NCBI GenBank assembly: GCA_030428405.1
Contig: JAUIEH010000042.1
Coordinates: forward strand, 1-11,320
Source of the DNA: Alphaproteobacteria bacterium
Lineage (GTDB): Bacteria; Pseudomonadota; Alphaproteobacteria; Caulobacterales; Maricaulaceae
Direction: 5' to 3'
Length of the DNA: 11,320 bases
Shown here: piece after piece, positions 1 to 6,108 of the stretch
How the letters are laid out: every line of letters starts with the position of its first letter
Numbering within the stretch: position 1 is the stretch's first letter
Notes under the pieces: model-generated
The model's input: the letters and a program-made list of their open reading frames with translations, nothing else
What the model was told of the DNA's origin: nothing
The model's database searches: none
Program-made: the position numbers and the translations under genes

Positions 1-702
1 TGCGTGCTCTCAGGCGATCCGCAGTTCTGCAGCCTCGTGAACCGCTCTGCTTCCGGCTCGCTTTGGAGCACGCCAATCGCGGGCGTCTCTAACCTGAACC
101 TCAACACCGGTTCGTTGGAGACCTCGGGCATCGACTTTAATATCAGCTACGCTTTGGACTTTGCTGAGTTCGGTCTGAGCAATGCGGGCGGTCTGCGCTT
201 TGAGTTGGTTGGCACTTGGCTGGACGAACTCGTCGTTGAGCCGATCTCCGGCTTCACGCCTGCAGCGGCGGCGACTTATCAGTCCACGACTTATGATTGC
301 GCAGGACTGCATGGTCCCACTTGCGGCACGCCGACGCCGGAATGGCGCCATCGCTTCCGCACGACCTGGGACACGCCGTGGAACGCGTCTCTCTCATTTA
401 CGTGGCGCTATTTCGACAGCGTCACTTATGAAGGCTCCGCGCCGAACGATTTCCTCAACTCCCAACCAATCGGAGCGCTTGACGCTCGCGGCCTGGCGGC
501 GATGAGCTATTTCGATGTGGCGGGAACCTGGCAGCTGATGGAAAACACGCAGCTTCGCGCCGGCGTCAACAACATACTGGACGAGACGGCGCCGCCGACC
601 TCGAGCAGCGTTGGCGCGCCGTTCTCCAACGGCAATACCTACCCGGCCGTGTACGACGCACTTGGCCGATACATCTTCTTCGGCCTCACGACCGACTTCT
701 GA
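1..702 (+). CDS. TonB-dependent receptor, C-terminal part (5' end outside window)
   Basis: This frame is open from the first base and ends in TGA at 700-702, so only the last 233 residues are present. TonB-dependent receptors are 22-strand outer-membrane barrels that import siderophores, vitamin B12, glycans or other scarce nutrients using energy from TonB-ExbBD. Seen here are alternating polar/aromatic stretches typical of barrel strands, a cysteine pair (residues 100 and 108 of the fragment) followed by a TPEWRHR strand, and a late A-G-V-N-N-I-L-D segment. The protein ends in a terminal Phe (I-F-F-G-L-T-T-D-F), the classic BAM recognition signature. The style (YDCAGLxGPTCGTPTPxW) matches the large receptor families of Caulobacterales and Sphingomonadales. 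The plug domain and TonB box lie outside the window, so the substrate cannot be judged. A strong terminator follows at once, making this the last gene of its transcript. Confidence 0.9.
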   Translation, partial: CVLSGDPQFCSLVNRSASGSLWSTPIAGVSNLNLNTGSLETSGIDFNISYALDFAEFGLSNAGGLRFELVGTWLDELVVEPISGFTPAAAATYQSTTYDCAGLHGPTCGTPTPEWRHRFRTTWDTPWNASLSFTWRYFDSVTYEGSAPNDFLNSQPIGALDARGLAAMSYFDVAGTWQLMENTQLRAGVNNILDETAPPTSSSVGAPFSNGNTYPAVYDALGRYIFFGLTTDF

Positions 703-732
703 TTGCTCCAATTCCCCTTGTTGCAATCCCTT

Positions 733-762
733 GCGGCGGGCCCCGGCCCGCCGCTATTTTTT
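733..762 (+). terminator. Intrinsic (Rho-independent) terminator of the TonB-dependent receptor gene
   Basis: A perfect 10-base inverted repeat (733-742 with 745-754, GCGGCGGGCC/GGCCCGCCGC) is realistically a 9-bp stem with a 4-base loop. It is followed by TATTTTTT at 755-762. It begins 30 bases after the receptor stop codon. There is no T-tract on the opposite side, so it acts on the plus strand only and does not obviously serve the tRNA gene on the other strand. Confidence 0.9.
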
Positions 763-857
763 GCGTGTGCGCGATCGAACGCAGGCGCATTCATGCGCGC
801 CGCCGCGAAGCAGACCGGCGGCTCGTCGTGGAAGGCGATTTAAGTAGAATAGGGAAA

Positions 858-932
858 TGGTGGGCGCGGCTGGGATCGAACCAGCGACCCCTACGATGTC
901 AACGTAGTGCTCTCCCGCTGAGCTACGCGCCC
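858..932 (-). tRNA. tRNA-Val (anticodon GAC)
   Basis: The minus strand folds as a complete cloverleaf. The acceptor arm is GGGCGCG (932-926) pairing with CGCGCCC (868-862). A D-arm with AGCTCAGC..GAGAGC is present. The anticodon stem CTACG/CGTAG flanks the loop TTGACAT, so the anticodon is GAC (complement of 898-900). The T-arm carries GGTTCGATCC. The discriminator base is A, and the 3' CCA is encoded in the genome (858-860). The length is 75 bases with CCA. The tRNA reads GUC and GUU valine codons. It stands alone with its own promoter just upstream. No integrase gene or duplicated tRNA 3' end is visible, so nothing here suggests it is an occupied integration site. Confidence 0.97.
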
Positions 933-950
933 GACCGGTAGGGGAGGAGC

Positions 951-980
951 GATATAGCCTCTCGGGGCTACGCGTTGCAA
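951..980 (-). promoter_or_regulatory. Probable sigma-70-type promoter of tRNA-Val
   Basis: Read on the minus strand, TTGCAA (980-975) and TATATC (956-951) are separated by 18 bases. The -10 element lies about 18 bases upstream of the mature tRNA 5' end at 932, which leaves a short leader of about a dozen bases. The -35 box matches the TTGACA consensus at four of six positions and the -10 box matches TATAAT at five of six. Position and spacing fit a tRNA promoter. This rests on pattern matching only. Confidence 0.6.
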
Positions 981-1173
981 GCGCGTGTTGGGCATCTTGT
1001 CGGCGTTTGCACTTAGCCCCATAAAAACAATCGGATAATCGCTGCAGCCCAAGCGCAGATGCGCAGTTTTCACGCCATCTGCGACGGCATGACGGATGGG
1101 GGCGCCGGCCCCATGCGCGCATTCGCGCGCTGAGCACATTTTCCTTCCGCGCGGGCGCGCTAACATGGCGGCC

Positions 1174-1953
1174 ATGGCCACGCCTCGATTGTATCTTGCC
1201 GACGCGCTCTTAGCGGACACGCAACTCACTCTGCCGCGCGAGCAGGCGCATTATCTTCTCAGCGTCATGCGCATGCGCGCCGGCGACGACGTGCGCGTGT
1301 TCAATGGACGCGACGGGGAGTGGCGCGCGCGCGTGGAGCGCGCTGATAAGCGCGAGGCGGTTTTATGCGTGCACGAGCAATTGCGCGCACAATCGGGCGC
1401 GCCGGATCTGCATGTCCTGTTTGCACCGCTCAAGAAGACGCGCACCGACTTCGCCGTGGAGAAAGCCAGCGAGTTGGGCGCGCGCGTGATCCGGCCCGTG
1501 TTTACGCGCTTCACCCAAAGCGAGCGCGTCAACGCCGAGCGGCTGCAGTCGCTGGCGCGCGAAGCCGCCGAACAATGCGAGCGCCTGGACCTGCCGGAAA
1601 TCGCAGAGCCTGTGCGTCTGGATGCTCTGCTTGATCAGTGGACCCAGCGCGAGGGCGCGCGCAGGCTGTTATTCTGCGATGAGGCCGAAGGCGGCGCGGG
1701 CACGCCCTGGAATGCATCGAACGGCGCAGCATCAGATGCGCTCGGCGTCTTGCAGGCACTGCGCGAAACGCCTGCGACGCCGTGGGCGATTCTGATCGGT
1801 CCGGAAGGCGGCTTTCATCCAGACGAGCGCGCGCGCTTGCGCGAAGCCGACTTCGCCGTCTCGATGTCTCTCGGTCCGCGCATCCTGCGCGCCGACACCG
1901 CCGTCGTCGCAGCCGTCAGCCTCTGGCAGGCGATTTTGGGCGACTGGCGCTGA
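1174..1953 (+). CDS. rsmE: RsmE, 16S rRNA (uracil(1498)-N3)-methyltransferase
   Basis: RsmE uses S-adenosylmethionine to methylate N3 of U1498 in helix 44 of 16S rRNA, late in 30S assembly in the cytoplasm. The 259-residue product has the family layout. An N-terminal PUA-like RNA-binding part starts with RLYLADAL and includes H-Y-L-L-S-V-M-R-M. A SPOUT methyltransferase domain follows, with LFAPLKK, a VEKASELG stretch, IGPEGGF (about 208-214) and LGPRILRADTA (233-243), the last two lining the knotted SAM pocket. I chose ATG at 1174 because the protein then begins MATPRLYL, as in relatives. ATG at 1165 (three residues longer) is equally possible, and neither has a clear Shine-Dalgarno. In-frame sequence upstream to 1096 has no family similarity that I recognise. 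The gene is convergent with the flavoprotein gene, leaving 13 bases between the stops. Confidence 0.95.
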   Translation: MATPRLYLADALLADTQLTLPREQAHYLLSVMRMRAGDDVRVFNGRDGEWRARVERADKREAVLCVHEQLRAQSGAPDLHVLFAPLKKTRTDFAVEKASELGARVIRPVFTRFTQSERVNAERLQSLAREAAEQCERLDLPEIAEPVRLDALLDQWTQREGARRLLFCDEAEGGAGTPWNASNGAASDALGVLQALRETPATPWAILIGPEGGFHPDERARLREADFAVSMSLGPRILRADTAVVAAVSLWQAILGDWR

Positions 1954-1966
1954 TCGCGCTCACGAA

Positions 1967-3079
1967 CTAGCGCGCGGCTGCTGCGATGGCGGCGTGACCT
2001 CTCAGCATGCGTTCTACCTGACTTTCGTCGACCTGCGTGGAGGTCTCGCCATGCTCATGCGTGCCGCCCAGCACGATGGAGCTCTGGCGGGGGAACATAT
2101 AGAGCGTGCCTTCCGGCGTGCCGGTGACATAGCTGTAGTCGACTTCCGGCTGCGGCAGGAGATGGGTGAGCTGTCCGCGCACGGGGACAAGATGTTCGTC
2201 CTCGAACAACTCCCCTGAGCCGAGCCCTGTGCAATTGATGATGACGCGTTCGCGCAGACGCATGATTTCGGTCGCATCCGCAAAGCGTGTGCGCCGGATG
2301 GCGACGCCGGCGTTCTCCACATCGCGCAACAGCGCGCGCAGATATATGTCGGGATCGATGATCAGCGCGGCATAGGTCATCGCATAGGGATAGCCGAACC
2401 AGCGCTCTGGATCGCTGTGAAAGGCGCGGCCGGGATAGAGCGCATCGCCGCCGGGGAGTTCGCCGTCGAGCTGGCGCGGCGGACGGTAGCGCAAATCCTG
2501 ATGGCGCACCCAGCGCACGCCGTAATTCGGATCGTTGACGAAGTGCTGAAAGGCGCGCTGGGAATAACGCGCAAGCTGGGGGAAGAGCTGGAGAAAATCG
2601 CGCGACGCCGCCTCGCGCTCGAACAATGAGGACGGATACCAGAATGCGCCGGCGATATTGGAGGTCGTGTGCGGCGGCAGGTGTTCAGCATAAAGCGTAA
2701 CATCCATGCCGGCGCGGCGCGCGAGAAGGGCGGTGGTCAGGCCCATGACGCCGGCGCCGATGACGGCGATTTCGCCGCGCCCTGCCTGGGCTGCGAGTTC
2801 GGCGGCCACGGCTGAGCAGCCCCAGGACATCGTCACTCCGGCGCCGCCGTGACCATAATTATGCACGAGCGTTTTGCGGCTGATGCGTTCAGCGCGCAGC
2901 ACATAGCCGGGCGCACGATATGGGCGCAGGCCGACGACGGTGCGGATGACGCGGTCTGGCGAGGACAGGACGGGGGCGAAGGGCGCATCGACGGCGGCGA
3001 CTTGCGCGCGCGCAGCCGAGAACGCCGCCGGCGTCAGCGCGGCGGCTCCCGCCAGCCCTAAAAACTCACGCCGTTTCAT
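1967..3079 (-). CDS. Tat-exported D-amino-acid-oxidase-like FAD oxidoreductase with permuted motif order
   Basis: The product (370 residues) belongs to the DAO flavoprotein superfamily, whose members oxidise the C-N bond of amino acids or amines with FAD. It starts MKRREFLGL, a twin-arginine signal followed by an Ala-rich core and cleavage near SAARA-Q (about 25), so it should be exported folded with its FAD. Motifs in order are GLRPYR (50-55), HNYGHGGAGVTMSWGC (73-88), the Rossmann GAGVMG (108-113), NCTGLGSGEL (282-291), VRGQ (300-303) and IVLGGT (335-340). In normal D-amino-acid oxidases the first two motifs come last, so this protein looks circularly permuted. The Arg that binds substrate carboxylate in mammalian enzymes (Arg283) lies in the GLRP motif, which is present. 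I chose ATG 3079 because it begins the Tat motif; a TTG 21 bases upstream is an alternative. The gene follows the repeat-protein gene by 33 bases and is probably co-transcribed. The substrate is not known. Confidence 0.88.
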   Translation of the reverse strand: MKRREFLGLAGAAALTPAAFSAARAQVAAVDAPFAPVLSSPDRVIRTVVGLRPYRAPGYVLRAERISRKTLVHNYGHGGAGVTMSWGCSAVAAELAAQAGRGEIAVIGAGVMGLTTALLARRAGMDVTLYAEHLPPHTTSNIAGAFWYPSSLFEREAASRDFLQLFPQLARYSQRAFQHFVNDPNYGVRWVRHQDLRYRPPRQLDGELPGGDALYPGRAFHSDPERWFGYPYAMTYAALIIDPDIYLRALLRDVENAGVAIRRTRFADATEIMRLRERVIINCTGLGSGELFEDEHLVPVRGQLTHLLPQPEVDYSYVTGTPEGTLYMFPRQSSIVLGGTHEHGETSTQVDESQVERMLRGHAAIAAAAR

Positions 3080-3112
3080 AATAGCGTATCCGCGCCTCAA
3101 CCGGCGCTGAGA

Positions 3113-3418
3113 TTACGTCCCCGGAAACGAGGAAACGACCTGAATCTCGATATCGGGGAAACTCGACACATAGCGGATCGTAAAGTCAGGAAAGCTCTCG
3201 ACGAGTTCCCACTCGCCGCAACTGTCGGCGAAGCTCTCGACGAACTGAACGCGCAGATCCGGGAAGCTCGTGACCACTTCAACGTCGATATCGGCGAAGC
3301 TCTCCACGACCTGGACCCGGCCGTGCAGCGGAATGCCGTTATAGGTGCAGTCAGAGCCGACAGCGTCGGTCGTTGCGAACAACAGCGCGCCGATCCAGGA
3401 CAATACCGAAATGATCAT
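3113..3418 (-). CDS. Small exported protein of six 11-residue V-x-S-F-P/A-D repeats
   Basis: I know no assigned function for this 101-residue protein. Residues 1-21 are hydrophobic (MIISVLSWIGALLF...AVG) and look like a Sec signal peptide, though without the usual N-terminal Lys/Arg. The mature part starts S-D-C-T-Y-N-G. It continues as six units with Ser-Phe pairs at 40-41, 51-52, 62-63, 75-76, 86-87 and 97-98. The spacing is therefore 11, 11, 13, 11, 11: two sets of three repeats around a central C-G-E-W (67-70). Each unit is a short alternating beta stretch (such as RVQVV) followed by a S-F-P/A-D turn, ending S-F-P-G-T. The only two cysteines, 24 and 67, could form a disulfide. Translation starts at ATG 3418 behind a good Shine-Dalgarno (GAGG at 3429-3426, 7-base gap), with an in-frame TGA close upstream. 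It lies between a MocR regulator and the Tat flavoprotein on one strand. Confidence 0.85.
   Translation of the reverse strand: MIISVLSWIGALLFATTDAVGSDCTYNGIPLHGRVQVVESFADIDVEVVTSFPDLRVQFVESFADSCGEWELVESFPDFTIRYVSSFPDIEIQVVSSFPGT
3221..3319 (-). repeat. Internal coding repeat, best-conserved copies 66 bases apart
   Basis: These bases encode repeats 1 to 3 of the small exported protein (residues 34-66). TCGGCGAAGCTCT occurs at 3225-3237 and again at 3291-3303, within longer similar segments. The offset is exactly 66 bases, or two 11-codon units. Repeats 1 and 3 are also the most alike in protein (RVQVVESFAD and RVQFVESFAD). This fits duplication of a two-repeat block, but strong codon bias and selection could also keep the DNA similar. 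Confidence 0.6.
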
Positions 3419-3557
3419 GTGCTTCCCTCGATTTCAGAGCGCGTATGCGAAGTCGCCGCGCCCGCTATCCCTCGCGCGCGCCATTATCGGACGGAATGCG
3501 GCGGAGACGGGGCAGGTCGCCGGATATCAAGCGCGCGCCCAATTTCACAGTTTCGCT

Positions 3558-5009
3558 TCACAGCGTATCGGCGAGTGCGGCGACGCCCGCCTCAGCGCCG
3601 GCTCCGTCCAGGCGCGAAAAGCCGAGAATCATTTCGCCCGCGCGCCGTTCGCCCGCGAAATAGGGGCGGATGTCATGCAGAACCACGCCGCGCCGTCGAA
3701 GCGCTTGGAGAATTGCGGGCTCAAACGGGTCCTTGCGGCCGACGAGCTTCACATAGAGATGCATGCCCGCGCGGCGGTCGAAGATCTCAATGTCGTCGCC
3801 GAAGGCCGTGCGCAAATTCTCCATCAGCTTGTGACGCTGGCGCGCATAGCGGCGCGACGTCGTGCGGATGCGGCGTGCATAAGCGCCGGAAGCGAAGAAC
3901 TCGGCGAGCGCGCGCTGACAAGCGTGATTGGCGCCCCAGTCGAGCATCAGCTTTGCCGCCGAGAACATCGAAGCGAGATGCGGCGGCGCGGCGATATAGC
4001 CAAGACGCAGACCCGGAAACATCGTCTTGGAAAACGTGCCGACATAGATGACGCGCTCGGAATCATCCATCGACTGCAGTGACGGGATCAACGGCCCGCC
4101 AAAGCGATATTCGCCGTCATAGTCGTCCTCGATGATGTAAGCGCCCTCACGCGCCGCCCAGTCGATGAGCTCGCGTCGGCGCGCGATCGACATCACCGCG
4201 CCGGTCGGCATTTGATGCGAGGGCGTGACGAAGGCGAGACGGATCGGCGTCGCACTTTTGGTCGTCCTCAGATCCTCGACGATGAGACCCGCATCGTCGG
4301 TTTGGGTCAGACAGAGCTTTGCGCCGCACGCCGAAAACGCCCAGCGCGCGCTGAAATAGCCGGGTTCCTCAAGCGCTACGCCGCCGCCCGGCTCGACGAG
4401 GCAGCGCGCGATCAGATCGTAGGCTTGCTGTGCGCCTGCGGTGATGATGATGTTGTCCGCCGTGCACTGAAGACCACGTGCGCGGGAGGCATGGGCGAGC
4501 ACCTCCTGGCGCAGTTCGGGGTCGCCGCGCGGGTCGGGATAATTGGTCGCCGCCGCGGCCGACGCCAGCGCGCGTCGCCAGGCGCTTGCAAAGCTCGCAT
4601 CGATCCAGGTTGCGCCATAGCTGAAGTCGAAGCGCGCCGGCGCCGTTGGAACGGAGATGGCTGCGGCGACGGCGGCGATGGCTTGCGACACATCCGCGAA
4701 GGGTGTGCGTGCTGCGGGGCGAAGCTCGCGCGGCGCTGCGCCGCGTGCGGAGACGCGCGACAAATCACCCGACGCCGTCGCGACGATGGTGCCGCGTCCG
4801 ACATGGGGCTGAATTATGCCTTCCGCAGCCAGACAGTCATAGGCGGATAAGACGACGGTGCGCGAGACGCCGAGATCGCGGGCGAGTTCGCGCGAGGCCG
4901 GCAGGCGATCGCCTTGAGCGAACGCGCCCTCGGCGATGGCGGCGCGCAGGGCTCTATAGACTTGGGTGTAGAGCGGTCCGGCGCCGTCGAGTTCGATCGC
5001 GATTGACAC
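3558..5009 (-). CDS. MocR/PdxR-type regulator: GntR winged helix fused to PLP aminotransferase-fold domain
   Basis: MocR proteins are cytoplasmic transcription factors that sense pyridoxal phosphate or an amino compound bound to it. From the GTG at 5009 (483 residues), residues 11-77 form the GntR winged helix (PLYTQVYRALRAAI, RLPASRELARDLGVSR, AAEGII, VGRGTIV). After a linker comes a class-I aminotransferase fold with NYPDPRGDPELR, TAGAQQAYDL, EEPGYF, TPSHQMPTG, EDDYDGEYR (294-302) and SKTMFPGLRLGY. Lys328 of the last motif is the expected PLP-binding lysine, so cofactor binding looks intact. Other possible starts are GTG 5018 and TTG 5024; none has a convincing Shine-Dalgarno, and the TTG has AAGAG 5 bases upstream. 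The open frame extends further but without family similarity. The gene is divergent from the TPR gene and lies upstream of the repeat-protein and flavoprotein genes on its own strand. Its targets are unknown; neighbours are the usual first guess. Confidence 0.93.
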   Translation of the reverse strand: MSIAIELDGAGPLYTQVYRALRAAIAEGAFAQGDRLPASRELARDLGVSRTVVLSAYDCLAAEGIIQPHVGRGTIVATASGDLSRVSARGAAPRELRPAARTPFADVSQAIAAVAAAISVPTAPARFDFSYGATWIDASFASAWRRALASAAAATNYPDPRGDPELRQEVLAHASRARGLQCTADNIIITAGAQQAYDLIARCLVEPGGGVALEEPGYFSARWAFSACGAKLCLTQTDDAGLIVEDLRTTKSATPIRLAFVTPSHQMPTGAVMSIARRRELIDWAAREGAYIIEDDYDGEYRFGGPLIPSLQSMDDSERVIYVGTFSKTMFPGLRLGYIAAPPHLASMFSAAKLMLDWGANHACQRALAEFFASGAYARRIRTTSRRYARQRHKLMENLRTAFGDDIEIFDRRAGMHLYVKLVGRKDPFEPAILQALRRRGVVLHDIRPYFAGERRAGEMILGFSRLDGAGAEAGVAALADTL

Positions 5010-5023
5010 TTTTTTCACTCGCA

Positions 5024-5049
5024 AATTGGCTCTTTTGAGCAGTCCAATT
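5024..5049. promoter_or_regulatory. Candidate operator: nested inverted repeats between the MocR and TPR genes
   Basis: AATTGG at 5024-5029 is mirrored by CCAATT at 5044-5049. Inside lies GCTC-TTTT-GAGC (5029-5040), also an inverted repeat but centred two bases to the left. The site is immediately upstream of, or overlaps, the possible starts of the MocR gene (5009-5024), and it lies in the shared divergent region with the TPR gene. TTGG..CCAA elements beside MocR genes fit autoregulation, which is common in the family. No -35/-10 pair is clear here. Confidence 0.4.
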
Positions 5050-5142
5050 CTTTCGCAAGCTCGCCGTGTTGAAAAGACCGGTCGAAATGCGCGCTGCGCC
5101 CATGCGCGGCGGCGCGCCTCTGGACAGAAAGCGGAAACCGAC

Positions 5143-6072
5143 ATGATCGCGATGACACGTTCTAGCCCGGGCATTCGCGCTGCGTTTGCTGCGGCGCTGA
5201 TGAGCTTCGCCTTCGCCGGCGCCAGTTCTGCGCAAACGATCGCAGAGGCCAATGCGCTCTTAACGGCGGAGGACTACGAAGGCGCCGAGAGTGCGTTCAG
5301 CGCCCTTCTGGAAGCCGAGCCCGACAACGCCAATGCGACGTTCGGCCTTGCGCGCGCCCATCAGGAACAAGGCGAATATGACGAAGCGGCCGCAGCTTTT
5401 GACCGTGCGCTGGAGCAGGGCTATCAGCCGCCGCCGCGCGTATTTTATCACCGCGCCCGCCTGGAAATGGCGCGCGGTGATGAAGAAGCCGCGCTGAGCG
5501 TGATCGAGCAGATTGCAGCAGCAGGCGCCCCGATAGCGTCCTCCATCGAGGCCGCCAGCGAGTTTGCGCCGTTGGCGGACAATGAGCGTTTTCAGGCCGC
5601 CTTGCAGGCAATGCGTCCCTGCACGGGCGAGCATTATCGCGATTTCGACTTCTGGCTCGGCCGCTGGGACGTCGCGCACGCCTCGGGAACGTCGTCGAGC
5701 GAAATCACCAGTGCGCAGGCCGGCTGCGCCATCATCGAGAATTATTCGTCCGGCGCCTTCACCGGCATGAGCATCAATTTCTACGACGCCCAGACCGAGC
5801 GCTGGCACCAAAGCTGGATGGCGAATACGGGCGGCGCCGTGCATCTGCAAGGCGGGCTCAATGAAGGCGGCGCCATGGTGATGACCGATGCCGACCTGCT
5901 CGTCTCGGAGATGACCGGCTCGACCAATCGCGTCACCTGGTCGGTGCTCGAGAACGGCGATGTGCGCCAGTTCTGGGAAAGCTCATCCGATGGCGGAGAG
6001 ACATGGAACGTCGTGTTTGACGGACGCTATTCGCCGGTCGAGGACGAAGACGAGGAAAGCGGGGACGACTGA
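5143..6072 (+). CDS. Exported TPR protein with C-terminal DUF1579-like domain
   Basis: The 309-residue product starts MIAMTRSSPGIRAAF with a hydrophobic core and A-S-S-A before Q31, a clear Sec signal peptide, so it should be periplasmic. Residues about 34-130 form three TPR-like helical pairs (for example DYEGAESAFSALLEAEPDNA and GEYDEAAAAFDRALEQG), usually protein-binding. Residues about 166-300 resemble the DUF1579/lipocalin-like family: FDFWLGRWDV, GCAIIENY, GMSINFYD, WHQSWMANTGG and a W-E-S-S-x-D-G-G-x-T-W strand. The tail is acidic (EDEDEESGDD). Cys160 and Cys193 might pair. ATG 5143 is chosen because it begins the signal peptide; ATG 5152 is also possible. The gene is divergent from the MocR gene and convergent with the next gene (36-base gap). 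Its function is unknown. Confidence 0.85.
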   Translation: MIAMTRSSPGIRAAFAAALMSFAFAGASSAQTIAEANALLTAEDYEGAESAFSALLEAEPDNANATFGLARAHQEQGEYDEAAAAFDRALEQGYQPPPRVFYHRARLEMARGDEEAALSVIEQIAAAGAPIASSIEAASEFAPLADNERFQAALQAMRPCTGEHYRDFDFWLGRWDVAHASGTSSSEITSAQAGCAIIENYSSGAFTGMSINFYDAQTERWHQSWMANTGGAVHLQGGLNEGGAMVMTDADLLVSEMTGSTNRVTWSVLENGDVRQFWESSSDGGETWNVVFDGRYSPVEDEDEESGDD

Positions 6073-6108
6073 GCGCTGGCGGCGGCGCGGCGTTGCGTCT
6101 GGCGCAAG

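Noticed and set aside
858..932. tRNA-Val as integration site of a mobile island
   Set aside because: No integrase, no direct repeat of the tRNA 3' end and no compositional shift are visible; the neighbouring genes are ordinary.
1096..1114. Hairpin-like ATGGGG..CCCCAT ahead of rsmE as an attenuator
   Set aside because: The stem is short and imperfect with no T-tract, and such G+C-rich inverted repeats are common in this composition.
3097..3282. Alternative reading frame through the repeat region on the minus strand
   Set aside because: Its Ser/Arg/Phe-rich protein merely reflects the repeat DNA read in another frame; the 101-residue frame has the Shine-Dalgarno and the regular repeat pattern.
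3345..4082. Open frame of about 245 codons on the plus strand, antisense to the MocR C-terminus
   Set aside because: A shadow of the aminotransferase-fold coding region, with no family resemblance and low-complexity composition.
6093..6107. TTGCG..CGCAA inverted repeat between the TPR and PYROXD2-like genes as a bidirectional terminator
   Set aside because: Only a 5-bp stem with no T-tract on either side, too weak to call.
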